Below, one piece after another: positions 15,603 through 24,222 of a stretch of 64,000 nt of DNA. The DNA is from a virus. The position numbers and the translations under genes are program-made. The notes beneath the pieces are model-generated. The model saw only the letters and a program-made list of their open reading frames with translations. It did not search any database and had not been told where the DNA came from. Within the stretch, counting starts at the first letter, position 1; each line of letters starts with the position of its first letter. The stretch covers positions 159,651 to 223,650 of IMG/VR virus record IMGVR_UViG_3300027985_001318; one strand, given 5' to 3'.

Positions 15603-16255
15603 TGCGCATTTCTGATTCACTTCTAAGACAACAGCTTCTCGGTGTGGAATCTGACGATATCCTTAACTCGGTCTATTGGATTATAAACGGTGAGCAAATG
15701 GAAGCCGTTAATGGGTTGTCAATAACCCCTAAGCCGGCCAGTGAGGATATCAGTGGTGTCACAGTGGATGTACATTTGGATAGCGAATTCCAAGTCCCTC
15801 GTTACAACGATGACTATAGCCTGAATACTACCGAGATCGATCTGTCGCTACCTCGGGCCGAGCTGTCGGCACTAGCTGCACAAGTCTTTCAGAAACATGA
15901 AGGTGACTACGTTCTTCAGCCCGGTGAGTTCTGTTTGGGAAGTACTCTCGAGACTATCAATATCCCACGGACTCTGGTTGGATGGTTGGATGGACGTTCT
16001 ACGTTGGCTCGCTTCGGCTTGTTGGTGCATGTAACTGCCCACCGCATCGATCCCGGTTGGAATGGTAAAGTAGTCCTGGAATTTTACAATGCCGGTAACT
16101 GCCCGGTACGTTTGGTTCCAGGAATGAAAATTGGGGCAGTTAGCTTCGAAACCATCCACGGTGCTGTCGTCAGCGCCTATGGTGAGCGCGCCGATGCTTC
16201 TTACAAAGATCAAGATTCCGTACTGCTTCCTGGTGGTATGAAACAAGAGGCGTAA
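15602..16255 (+). CDS. dcd: dCTP deaminase
   Basis: Deaminates dCTP to dUTP, supplying dUMP for thymidylate synthase through dUTPase (53868). The block GRSTLARFGLLVHVTAHRIDP followed by GWNGKVVLEFYN is nearly identical to bacterial Dcd: S133 and R137 of the GRSSLAR motif and catalytic E160 in VVLEF are present. The protein is 217 residues against 193 in E. coli, the extra length being in the N-terminal half. Last gene of the 11808-16255 operon. A bifunctional DCD/DUT enzyme is possible, but a separate dUTPase makes the plain deaminase more likely. Confidence 0.93.
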   Translation: MRISDSLLRQQLLGVESDDILNSVYWIINGEQMEAVNGLSITPKPASEDISGVTVDVHLDSEFQVPRYNDDYSLNTTEIDLSLPRAELSALAAQVFQKHEGDYVLQPGEFCLGSTLETINIPRTLVGWLDGRSTLARFGLLVHVTAHRIDPGWNGKVVLEFYNAGNCPVRLVPGMKIGAVSFETIHGAVVSAYGERADASYKDQDSVLLPGGMKQEA

Positions 16256-16287
16256 AAGAGGAGGGCTTTCGCCCTCCTTCTTTTTTT
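16254..16287 (+). terminator. Terminator, GGAGGGC family, bidirectional site
   Basis: Stem GAGGAGGGC / GCCCTCCTTC and seven T; it lies between dcd (plus) and 16293-16697 (minus), and probably serves both. Confidence 0.85.
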
Positions 16288-16292
16288 GCCTT

Positions 16293-16697
16293 TTACTTGA
16301 AAAGCTTGGTTACGGCAGCGGTCAGGTTCTTGAACCATACGGACTTGATACCGAAATAGTTCAGCACTACTACTGCAGGCGAATATGCCTTAAAACCAGC
16401 GTATTCTTGACCAGGTTGCTCAAACGGTACGCGCTGGATGTTATCGCAGTAATACCCACCGATCTTCACGACCATATGGCCGACACCGTAGTAGGTGCAG
16501 TGATACAGAACGGCTTTTTTCTGAAAGATTGGTTTCCAGAATTCGCCGAAATGGCGCAACACCAGGTTCAGAGAAAAGCCATCACAGTCATCCTTAACGA
16601 TACCTTTCTTCGGCCAGAGTTTCCAATGGTCGATTTTCTCCGGGGTATAGATGAAGTTGCTTTTCAGGTCAGCAACTGATTTGAACAGGTCCATCAT
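16293..16697 (-). CDS. Predicted transglutaminase-like cysteine peptidase (BTLCP-like)
   Basis: A 134-residue protein. The start at 16697 (ATGATG) has GGAG 7 bases ahead; the frame to 16733 has none. KDDCDGFSLNLVLRHF holds the cysteine of the transglutaminase-like fold (DCDDFA in BTLCP proteins), GVGHMVVKIGG gives the histidine and YYCDNIQ the aspartate, in the right order and spacing. BTLCP proteins are predicted thiol peptidases, often periplasmic; here there is no signal peptide. It is a single gene divergent from ligA and convergent with dcd. Substrate unknown. Confidence 0.6.
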   Translation of the reverse strand: MMDLFKSVADLKSNFIYTPEKIDHWKLWPKKGIVKDDCDGFSLNLVLRHFGEFWKPIFQKKAVLYHCTYYGVGHMVVKIGGYYCDNIQRVPFEQPGQEYAGFKAYSPAVVVLNYFGIKSVWFKNLTAAVTKLFK

Positions 16698-16754
16698 ACG
16701 TTTTCTCCAACAGAGTTTACTCACAGTATGCACAGTAAAGATTTTTTAAAACCT

Positions 16755-16772
16755 ATATCACTCTAGTGGTTA
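16755..16772 (+). promoter_or_regulatory. Early-type promoter before ligA
   Basis: TATATCAC at 16755-16762 (one mismatch from TATATTAC) preceded by AAACC and followed by TCTAGTGGTT. It lies in the divergent gap, 68 bases before the ligA start. Confidence 0.5.
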
Positions 16773-16822
16773 AAGATTACGTTGCGATACAATTTATACT
16801 ACACAGAGATGTGGAGGTGGAG

Positions 16823-18865
16823 ATGACTGAATTGATGAAGAAGCAGGAAGAGCTTACTAAGCTCTTGAAAAAGCACTGTCGTGCGTACTATCGCGACGAC
16901 AACCCCGAACTCTCTGACTGCGAGTACGACCAGCTCTTTCTGGACCTTAAGGCAATGGAAGCAGCTACCGGTGTAGTTTTTCCCGGCTCGCCAACTCAAA
17001 CTGTTGGTGGTGACTGTTTGGAGTTCTTCGAAGAAGTCCGACATAACACCCCGATGCTCTCACTAGATAACGTCTTCAACTCAGAAGAACTGTTGAAGTG
17101 GCTGAACGGACTTAAAGCTACTATTGGTCGAGACGTTGAGTACTTGATCGAACCTAAGCTGGATGGCTTGGCTTTGCGAGTACTTTATCGTAATGGTATC
17201 CTGGAAACCGCAGCTACTCGCGGTGACGGGGTCGTTGGTGAGAACGTAACTGCCAACGCCAGAACGATCTGGAACCTACCGCAACGTTTGGATACCGACA
17301 ACCCACCTGGGGTTTATGAGGTCTCTGGTGAAGTAGTGATGTCCAAGAAACGTTTCAATGCACTTAACCAAGCTCGGGTTGAACGCAGTGAAAAACCGTT
17401 TGCTACTTGCCGCAATGCTGCAGCCGGTAGTATTCGTCAGCTGGACTCTAAAGTAGCAGCTAGTCGCGGTTTGGCGTTTTACGCCTACCAAGTATCTAGC
17501 GGTACAACCAGACTGGAGCATGTGGCGGCGATGGAGGAGGCTGCGTCGTATGGCTTCGAGTTAGCTCTCGATGTAGTTAAACTCCCCATGCGCGATCAAC
17601 TGGGTTGCGCTGATCTGGAAGACTTGCTGGAACTGTGGAATGGCGTCCGCAAAGAAGCGGCGTACGATACTGATGGCTTGGTTTTCAAAGTCAACGAGTT
17701 CGTTGATCAGGAACAGCTGGGTTTCACTGGCCGCGTGCCGCGCTGGGCCATTGCCTACAAGTTTCCGGCCAAAGAAGCTACCAGTAAGTTGCGGACCGTA
17801 GACTTTCAAGTTGGACGTACTGGAGTTATCACTCCGGTAGCTAACTTCGATACGGTGAACATCGACGGAGTTCTGGTAAGCCGCGCGACTATTCATAACG
17901 CTGACGAGTTGGCTCGTCTCGGTATTCGTTATGGCGATATGTTGGTAGTACACCGTGCTGGTGAAGTTATTCCGCAGATACTCAGACGGTACGCAGATCC
18001 TTCAGTGGCGGAGTTGGGAGCGCCGGTGGTGTTTCCGACGAACTGTCCGGAGTGCGGTAGTTTGCTGGAACGAATCCCTGGCGAAGCTGAAACCTACTGT
18101 CCGAATAGCAACGGTTGTCCGGCACAGCAACAGAACTCTCTGATCCATTTCGCTTCACGAAAAGCTCTTGATATCCAGGGCTTCGGTGACCGTACGGTAG
18201 AGACGTTCTACAACGAAGGTCTGTTGGAGACGGTGACTGATTTCTTCACCATCTTCGAAGATGAAGATAAGAAAGCCATCATTCGCGATTTACCTGGTTT
18301 CGGACAGCGTAGTATCGATGTGCTGGAGAAATCCGTCTATCGCGTACAGTCCGATAAACTGGAGCTTGGTAGACTGATCTACGCTCTGGGAATCCATAAC
18401 GTAGGTTGGTCCACTGCCCGCGACTTCGCTCGCTGGGTACTTGCCAACGATCGTTTCGAAGATCTGTTCAAGGTAGGTGGTTTTACAGCTGAAGAGCTGA
18501 TGACCATTAAAGACATTGGTCCAGTAACTTCTCTGGCTATTGTCGACTACCTCAAACGTCCTGAGAACATAGCGATCCTGAAAGACCTGCGTGAGAAGCT
18601 GAATATCTCCTTGGTTAAGGCGGAAGTACAGCCTCTGGCCGGTAAGGTGATTGTTATCACTGGATCGTTTGTCCAAGTGGATCGAGAAGTACTTAAGAAC
18701 CACCTGGAATCGCTGGGGGCTAAGGTAAGTGGTTCCGTGTCCGGTAAAACCGATTTCTTGTTGGCCGGTAACGACGGCGGTAAAAAGCTCAGTGAGGCTT
18801 TGACGCTTGGCGTGACGATACTGCAAGGTGAGGAGTTGTTTAAGCAGGACTGGTGGGTGTTCTGA
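16823..18865 (+). CDS. ligA: NAD-dependent DNA ligase
   Basis: A full-length 680-residue bacterial-type ligase. The start at 16823 has GGAGGTGGAG directly ahead; the open frame to 16766 lies in the promoter region. Domains in order: Ia with CEYDQLFLDL (about 33), adenylation domain with EPKLDG (K112 takes the AMP) and TRGDG, OB fold, Cys4 zinc finger (CPECG...CPNSNGCPAQ), helix-hairpin-helix region (DLPGFGQRS, DIGPVTS) and a C-terminal BRCT domain (VIVITGSF...LGAKVSGSVSGKTDFLLAG). It seals nicks in phage DNA using NAD. Many phages carry the ATP-dependent type instead. First gene behind a TATATCAC element, followed directly by 18865. Confidence 0.97.
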   Translation: MTELMKKQEELTKLLKKHCRAYYRDDNPELSDCEYDQLFLDLKAMEAATGVVFPGSPTQTVGGDCLEFFEEVRHNTPMLSLDNVFNSEELLKWLNGLKATIGRDVEYLIEPKLDGLALRVLYRNGILETAATRGDGVVGENVTANARTIWNLPQRLDTDNPPGVYEVSGEVVMSKKRFNALNQARVERSEKPFATCRNAAAGSIRQLDSKVAASRGLAFYAYQVSSGTTRLEHVAAMEEAASYGFELALDVVKLPMRDQLGCADLEDLLELWNGVRKEAAYDTDGLVFKVNEFVDQEQLGFTGRVPRWAIAYKFPAKEATSKLRTVDFQVGRTGVITPVANFDTVNIDGVLVSRATIHNADELARLGIRYGDMLVVHRAGEVIPQILRRYADPSVAELGAPVVFPTNCPECGSLLERIPGEAETYCPNSNGCPAQQQNSLIHFASRKALDIQGFGDRTVETFYNEGLLETVTDFFTIFEDEDKKAIIRDLPGFGQRSIDVLEKSVYRVQSDKLELGRLIYALGIHNVGWSTARDFARWVLANDRFEDLFKVGGFTAEELMTIKDIGPVTSLAIVDYLKRPENIAILKDLREKLNISLVKAEVQPLAGKVIVITGSFVQVDREVLKNHLESLGAKVSGSVSGKTDFLLAGNDGGKKLSEALTLGVTILQGEELFKQDWWVF

Positions 18866-19215
18866 TGGGAAAACAAGATACCAGTAGAGGTTTTGCCGGT
18901 ATCACCTTAGTGAGTTCAACGAAGACTGAAGGTTTTCATGTAAAGAAAGCTATCAGACAAAAAACTCCGCTTGGGCTCACTAAGGTTAAAATTGTTTTGC
19001 CGGTCGATTTATTCGAAAGACCTTTCAGATGGCAAATCAAGATCTGGGCTAGAACCGCAGACCTAGAGCAGAGTAAGTACGAGACAGAACTCGAAGTAAA
19101 GTCTCCTTCTACTATCACGGAGCTGGAACCAGCTATCGAAGAATTGTTAATGGAATTATTACTCGAAGCTAAAGAAGTAGTCGAGTACGGTTACAATGCA
19201 ACTATTGTTAAATAA
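18865..19215 (+). CDS. Hypothetical protein (116 aa)
   Basis: Unrecognised. The ATG shares a base with the ligA stop (TGATG), so it is translationally coupled. The pattern WQIKIWARTADLEQ...ELEVKSPSTITELEP resembles, by eye, part of the protein at 40272 (WKLEFFVKK...IQIKSAITIEEISP), a weak hint of a shared fold. Between ligA and DHFR in one operon. Confidence 0.7.
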   Translation: MGKQDTSRGFAGITLVSSTKTEGFHVKKAIRQKTPLGLTKVKIVLPVDLFERPFRWQIKIWARTADLEQSKYETELEVKSPSTITELEPAIEELLMELLLEAKEVVEYGYNATIVK

Positions 19216-19226
19216 GGAGAGTTGTT

Positions 19227-19817
19227 ATGTCCGTTTATCTTATCGCCGCTATGGATGACTGTGGCGGTATTGGCAAAGAAGGTAACTTGCCCTGGCGTTC
19301 GTCAATGGATCTGCAATTCTTTAAACACATGACAAAGGGTCAGATCGTGGTGATGGGGCGGAAGACTTACGAGTCTCTTCCTAACGGCCCGTTACCTGAT
19401 CGCATCAACTGGGTAGTTAGTCGAAACGGACCGGAAGGCTTCGATGGTAAAGTTCATTGGTTCCAAAGCCTGGAAGCAATGCTTGGTCATTATTTCTGTT
19501 CCTGTGCCGACCAGAAAGAACTCTGGGTTATCGGCGGCGCTGAGATCTATCGGCAAGCCATCTACTGGCCTTGTCTTGACGGCATTGTGAGAACCTGGTT
19601 CAAAACCAAGGTGGAAGACTGCGATGCTTTTTTCCCGTTCGATGTACAGAAACCTTATCAGAACCTGAAGCAACATGTCTGCGAAGGAGAACCAGAAATA
19701 GTTTTCTCTTTCCTCTACAAAAATCTCGACCAAGCGTTTAAGAGATTCGGTGAGTTCCAAGAAACGCTAGAGCAACTCAACAAAGATCCACTCAAGCGTT
19801 TTAAAGTTAACAACTGA
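19227..19817 (+). CDS. folA: Dihydrofolate reductase
   Basis: Reduces dihydrofolate with NADPH, restoring the cofactor used by thymidylate synthase. Family marks: YLIAAMDDCGGIGKEGNLPWR at the start (Met20-loop and PW), D in SSMDLQFF at the catalytic acid position, VVMGRKTYESLP (NADPH binding) and WVIGGAEIYRQA. At 196 residues it is longer than the E. coli enzyme (159); the extra part is mainly C-terminal. AAGGAGAG precedes the ATG. Operon with ligA and 18865. Confidence 0.95.
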   Translation: MSVYLIAAMDDCGGIGKEGNLPWRSSMDLQFFKHMTKGQIVVMGRKTYESLPNGPLPDRINWVVSRNGPEGFDGKVHWFQSLEAMLGHYFCSCADQKELWVIGGAEIYRQAIYWPCLDGIVRTWFKTKVEDCDAFFPFDVQKPYQNLKQHVCEGEPEIVFSFLYKNLDQAFKRFGEFQETLEQLNKDPLKRFKVNN

Positions 19818-19866
19818 CACCTTTCTGGGCGTATAACAAACAACACCAGAACTAAGGAAATAACAA

Positions 19867-21606
19867 ATGGAAATCAATGCTATTGTGGCTGTTAAAGACA
19901 ATTTCAATTGCGCTGAACACGCTCGTGAAATCGGTGAAATGCTCGATGCGCTGGGCGGGAACAGCGTGGCCTTCGATACTAACTGTAAAGATAAAATCTG
20001 GGAGACCTTTATCGAAGCTCTTCCTGAAGATCTCCGTGGGTACTGGAGCTGTAACTGCTGCAGAGATTTTTTCCGTGAACATGCCAGTAAGATCGTTGTA
20101 ACCGAGATCGCTCTCAACAAGTTGGATGTTCGCCCATTGTTTTTGTTCAAGACAGTAGCATCTACGCTGGACGTCAATATCGACAAAGCGTTCTCTGTTT
20201 GTCGGGAACTAGTGCTGAACGCCAAGATCAACAACTGCACCGGTATTGCAATACCGGGAGCAACCGTTCATGGTCGCGGTGGTAAACCTACTACAGTAGG
20301 TTTACCCTTCCGTGGGATTCGTTCCGCTAGCACCGAAACTGAGCCGGCCGTATATTGGGAACATTTCCACCACCATTCCAACATCCGCGTCCAAATCCGC
20401 GACGACCTTGTCAACAGCGACTGGTCTGAACATATCGCCAAGGCTTACAGTCTGTTCGGTCCCGCCGTTCTAGAAAAGAAGATCAAGGCTACGAACGAGC
20501 TGCGCCGCTACTTGAGTGACGTTAAGAACAGAGGTTCTGGCGAACTGGATCTCTTTGTTGAAAAACTTCAACGATTCAACACCAATGACTCGCTGCTTTT
20601 CAAGTACCGAGCTGTGATAGATCGCCGTTTCGTGATACATTACAACAGCCGTGCGATCACCGAAGTAATTGATAGCCTTATAGAAGCTGCCGAGATCCGT
20701 GGTTTTAACGAAGCTACGCTAGGTATGGCAGCTGGGAGACTTGCGGTCTTAACCAACTTTACGACTTTCCGTCGTAAGGCCGACGCCGACGCCAACCAAC
20801 TCGCTGCCGCTGAAAAGGCGCTTAATGAAATGGGCTATATGCAACATCTGGCTCTGCGGCACATGACCGACGCTGATCTGGACTGGAAACCCATTAATGT
20901 CAGCGAACCAGAGGTTCCTGTTGAGAAGGACTTCTCCCAACTTTTCAAGGAGGCCATCGAGAAGAAAAGCGAAACTGCTTTCGATAAGCCAGTTCGCCGA
21001 CTGGTCGGTCAGCAACGACTGATATCCATGAGTAAGTTTGTCGAATTGTTGGAAGCAGGGGAGGTGGAGGAGCTGTACTGTCGCTCCACTGAGCTGCTGC
21101 TCTCTGAAATGCGCCGCCAGGTCGATAACAGCCGTCCGATCACCAGCAAGACCGATGTCGATGTACATTCGGTTTGCTGGGTCAGAGACGCTACCGGAAT
21201 CGGCAACCATCGCCCGGCATTCAGCACCAAAGACTACGGGATCACTACCACTCGCCTCTACGACATTGAGGTAGTTAAGCCTGTCGGCTATCATGTTTTC
21301 GATAGCTCGAACGGTAACAAAACGGTAATGTTCAAGTACGACGCAACTAAGGCTCCGTTGATCGAAAACGGTCCGTATCAGATCGCTACGGAAACTCTCT
21401 GCAAGGAACTCTACCCGTATCGGGCAGCGATCCGTGCAGTAAGCCTGCGCGTACCTAGCGACGGTAAAATTCCTTGCGTTGTTTACAAGGTCTCTTTGCG
21501 TCCCGGAACAGTCGATGACCTGGAAGTCCCGATTCAGTACGATGAGCGTTTGATCGTTCGTTTCAAGGACTCCGATAGCTACTACATCCTCAAGATCGCC
21601 GGTTAA
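19867..21606 (+). CDS. Large unknown protein (579 aa)
   Basis: I do not recognise this family. It is soluble with no membrane segment; residues 58-65 contain YWSCNCCRDFF, a cysteine cluster that may bind metal, and a histidine-rich stretch (WEHFHHHSN) lies near 160. It follows folA by 49 bases with AAGGAAA ahead and ends in a hairpin terminator, so it is probably the last gene of the ligA operon or a separate one. Confidence 0.8.
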   Translation: MEINAIVAVKDNFNCAEHAREIGEMLDALGGNSVAFDTNCKDKIWETFIEALPEDLRGYWSCNCCRDFFREHASKIVVTEIALNKLDVRPLFLFKTVASTLDVNIDKAFSVCRELVLNAKINNCTGIAIPGATVHGRGGKPTTVGLPFRGIRSASTETEPAVYWEHFHHHSNIRVQIRDDLVNSDWSEHIAKAYSLFGPAVLEKKIKATNELRRYLSDVKNRGSGELDLFVEKLQRFNTNDSLLFKYRAVIDRRFVIHYNSRAITEVIDSLIEAAEIRGFNEATLGMAAGRLAVLTNFTTFRRKADADANQLAAAEKALNEMGYMQHLALRHMTDADLDWKPINVSEPEVPVEKDFSQLFKEAIEKKSETAFDKPVRRLVGQQRLISMSKFVELLEAGEVEELYCRSTELLLSEMRRQVDNSRPITSKTDVDVHSVCWVRDATGIGNHRPAFSTKDYGITTTRLYDIEVVKPVGYHVFDSSNGNKTVMFKYDATKAPLIENGPYQIATETLCKELYPYRAAIRAVSLRVPSDGKIPCVVYKVSLRPGTVDDLEVPIQYDERLIVRFKDSDSYYILKIAG

Positions 21607-21613
21607 CCAAATA

Positions 21614-21641
21614 TAGGAGAGGGTTCCCCCTCTCCTACTTT
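21614..21641 (+). terminator. Terminator after 19867 gene
   Basis: Perfect 10-bp stem TAGGAGAGGG / CCCTCTCCTA with loop TTCC, then CTTTTTA. Confidence 0.8.
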
Positions 21642-21656
21642 TTAAGGAATAAAAGA

Positions 21657-22556
21657 ATGAGAATCTACATTTCAGATAGCTTGGATTCAGTAAAAGAGCA
21701 GTTTCAAATCGAACTCCCGATGACCTATAGCTCAGGAGCTGAACAAGTGTTCATAAGAGCTGTCCCGCACCCAAGTGTTCGGGGCGCTCTGGAGGCTCTA
21801 TCTGCCTCTGGTTGGACAGCTTTTATGTTTATGTTTAAGAAAACACAAGGGTTTCCGAAAAACTGCTTCGAATTCGAGGCTTTCAGCGGAACATTTCATC
21901 CACTGCCTAAAGCGGAAATTACTTCGCTATTCCAGGCAGCCGAACAGATAGATTTTTACTGGCCTGGTGCAAGTCTGTTCTCGTTCCATACAGCGAGTTT
22001 GAAAGCGTTGAGCGAAGAAGAGATCGATATTGCTAAAATCATCGATGACCGTTTCTTCTCTCAACTTTTTAACCTCAAAGGCAGTAAGCTGAGTTATACC
22101 AAACTGCAAAAGGCGGTAATTCTTAGCGGTAGCCATAAAAATGCGGTTACCTTTGCCGGGAAGCTTTATCTGAAGAATCCGACTTTCTGTTTGGATGCCC
22201 AAGATAACGGCTGTGTCTATATGCAGCTAACTCCAAGCCCACAGATGGAAGCTCTTTGTAATATCATTGAGGCAGCTGAAGCACAGGGTGTCGAGGATCT
22301 TGTCAAGACTTGTCTGACTAAAGACGCTTTGAAACTCGTCAACGTAAAAATTGAAGCGTTTGATTCCACCTTGGAACTACAGCCCATCGAAAAGATCGTT
22401 GAAGTACTTCGCAAAGCCACTGAGATCCACGTAGAATACCAAGGGCTGGTATGCAGTACGTTGGAGCTCAAGCGAGAGTGGGCAGCTCTTAACGACATTG
22501 ATTACTTCGATGTAGTTAGCGAGGCTGTAAATAACTGCTTTCTTGAACAACTTTAA
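21657..22556 (+). CDS. Unknown protein with two copies of a phage domain (299 aa)
   Basis: Two tandem domains of about 110 residues. Copy 1 (1-110): RIYISDSLDSVKEQF, VFIRAVPHPSVRGALEALSA, ending QIDFYW. Copy 2 (about 155-270): KAVILSGSHKNAVTFA, VYMQLTPSPQMEALCNIIEA, ending EIHVEY. The same unit occurs twice in 22571 and once in 23637. Function unknown. The run of strand, helix, strand with a proline-containing turn before the long helix is the constant feature. Confidence 0.75.
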   Translation: MRIYISDSLDSVKEQFQIELPMTYSSGAEQVFIRAVPHPSVRGALEALSASGWTAFMFMFKKTQGFPKNCFEFEAFSGTFHPLPKAEITSLFQAAEQIDFYWPGASLFSFHTASLKALSEEEIDIAKIIDDRFFSQLFNLKGSKLSYTKLQKAVILSGSHKNAVTFAGKLYLKNPTFCLDAQDNGCVYMQLTPSPQMEALCNIIEAAEAQGVEDLVKTCLTKDALKLVNVKIEAFDSTLELQPIEKIVEVLRKATEIHVEYQGLVCSTLELKREWAALNDIDYFDVVSEAVNNCFLEQL

Positions 22557-22570
22557 CTAAGGACAAGGAA

Positions 22571-23578
22571 ATGACATTACGTCTTTACATCGGTGCTTCT
22601 ATCGAGGCTGTCCGTGAACAATACGGCGAACTACTTAATGACCTGTCAGGTAAAGGCCTCAGTGAGAGCTACGGTCCTGACGAAACGGACGTGTTCGTAA
22701 AAGCCATTCCTGGACGGTTACTCAAGCAATTCCTTCTACTTCTAGGTAAGGTTAAGGATGAAACCCTGCCTGATTTCGTCAGAGATTTCTTGAAGATAAG
22801 GAAAGATTGTTTCGAGTACGAAATTGTCGACAAAAATGGGAAGGCTTTGTCTGAGGAAGAAACGGATAAAATCTTCACTGAAGCCACTCTGGCGTATTTC
22901 TGCTGGGAGGATGGAACCAAGTTGGAATTTCCTGGGGTAGTTGAAGAAGAACTCTGGCTTGCCCTGCCTTTCTTATACAGGAAAAAACTCATCAGCAGCT
23001 GTTTTATCAGAGATCTACGACGTGAACAATATCGATTGAGGGCTATGAAAGTGGAACAGGCTACTGAAAGTATTGGTAAAGCCAAGAAAATTATCCTGGC
23101 CGGCTGTCATAATGACGCAGTCGATTACGCTAGACGCAATGGACTGAACACTCCGGACTTTTCACATGTCGGCGAGACCGATGTCCTATTCCTACGGTTA
23201 GTGCCAAATAAATCACTGGAAGGCGTCTGTAAGTTGATTCGCCTGGCTAAACTGGAAGGGCTCTACGACCATCTTCGTCTGATCTACAGTGCCACCGAAA
23301 TCGAGCAGTTTCGGTTGGCTATTTGGGTATACGATAACAAGATGGGAACGAAAAGCTGCGTCGATACTGGTTATCTGTTGAAAAACGCCGAGGAGATTCA
23401 CTATTGTTGCTCTGATCTGTTCGAGGGCAAGCTGGCTATCCCAGAGAACTGGCAGACGTTGCCCGACACTGAGGTTTGGCTAGACGCTGAAAGGGTGTTG
23501 GAAAAGATTTTCCTCGGGGAACTGATTACTGTCAACTTCTACGACGATGCTGTTCTAAAGACAGATCTCGGGTCATAG
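22571..23578 (+). CDS. Unknown protein with two copies of the same domain (335 aa)
   Basis: Paralogue of the preceding gene. Copy 1: LRLYIGASIEAVREQY, VFVKAIPGRLLKQFLLLLGK, LAYFCW. Copy 2: KIILAGCHNDAVDYA, LFLRLVPNKSLEGVCKLIRLAKLEGL, EIHYCC. It starts 15 bases after 22556 and ends in a palindromic hairpin. Function unknown. Confidence 0.75.
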   Translation: MTLRLYIGASIEAVREQYGELLNDLSGKGLSESYGPDETDVFVKAIPGRLLKQFLLLLGKVKDETLPDFVRDFLKIRKDCFEYEIVDKNGKALSEEETDKIFTEATLAYFCWEDGTKLEFPGVVEEELWLALPFLYRKKLISSCFIRDLRREQYRLRAMKVEQATESIGKAKKIILAGCHNDAVDYARRNGLNTPDFSHVGETDVLFLRLVPNKSLEGVCKLIRLAKLEGLYDHLRLIYSATEIEQFRLAIWVYDNKMGTKSCVDTGYLLKNAEEIHYCCSDLFEGKLAIPENWQTLPDTEVWLDAERVLEKIFLGELITVNFYDDAVLKTDLGS

Positions 23579-23590
23579 TTCAACTAACGG

Positions 23591-23616
23591 TTAGGGAAGG
23601 AGATCTCCTTCCCTAA
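23591..23616 (+). terminator. Perfect palindromic hairpin
   Basis: TTAGGGAAGGAGA followed directly by its exact reverse complement, 26 bases. No T run follows, so it may be a processing or stabilising hairpin rather than a full terminator. Confidence 0.55.
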
Positions 23617-23636
23617 CTAGAAAAAGGAATAAAGAG

Positions 23637-24092
23637 ATGGTTAAGGAAATTTTTATCAGCACCTCTATGCGCTCTATCAATGTAATGACCCAAAATGTGG
23701 ACATGATACTTTTAGACGGTAAGACGGAGCGTTTGTTTGTTGGTCTACATTTATCTCCCCCAATGAAAGCGATTCTGGAACTGGTGATGAGCTGCCATCA
23801 TTCTGGGCTAGTAAACGAGGTCAGTTTCGCCCTACCTTCACGTAGTTCTCTCTGGGCCAATTTGTTCGTTCTTAATCGCACTGGTCAGGAGGCTATGCGT
23901 GACTTCGCCATGAATGTCTGTTATGAGGCGGAGTCCATTTACTTTGGATATGCCGGCGGGGTATTGCCGTTGCGTAAACTGGAGATAACCGATGACATGC
24001 GTAAATACCCAAGTGATCGTTTTTATCGCACGCTCTGCGGTTTGATAGAGGAGCGTTTGATTAAGGACTTAAAGATTAGCTTCGATTCTTAG
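23637..24092 (+). CDS. Unknown protein with one copy of the 21657/22571 domain (151 aa)
   Basis: KEIFISTSMRSINVMTQ, LFVGLHLSPPMKAILELVMS and SIYFGY match the three landmarks of the domain in the two preceding genes, so this is the single-domain member of a three-gene family. The C-terminal 45 residues are not repeated. Function unknown. Confidence 0.75.
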   Translation: MVKEIFISTSMRSINVMTQNVDMILLDGKTERLFVGLHLSPPMKAILELVMSCHHSGLVNEVSFALPSRSSLWANLFVLNRTGQEAMRDFAMNVCYEAESIYFGYAGGVLPLRKLEITDDMRKYPSDRFYRTLCGLIEERLIKDLKISFDS

Positions 24093-24122
24093 GGCCTAAA
24101 GCTTTTTCTTATGGTAAAATCG

Positions 24123-24161
24123 AATCCCAAAAAATCTCAGACCTATATGCCTTAGGTGAGC
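24123..24161 (+). promoter_or_regulatory. Early-type promoter with 17-base upstream box
   Basis: AATCCCAAAAAATCTCA (24123-24139), identical to 7961-7977, then GACC and TATATGCC (24144-24151) followed by TTAGGTGAGC. GACCTATATGCCTTAG also occurs at 41802. The gene begins 79 bases after the core. Confidence 0.6.
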
Positions 24162-24222
24162 TTAAGGTAGAGAATGGGTTGTCCGCTCTCCTTTAACTCC
24201 TACTCCTTAAGGGGAACGCATC

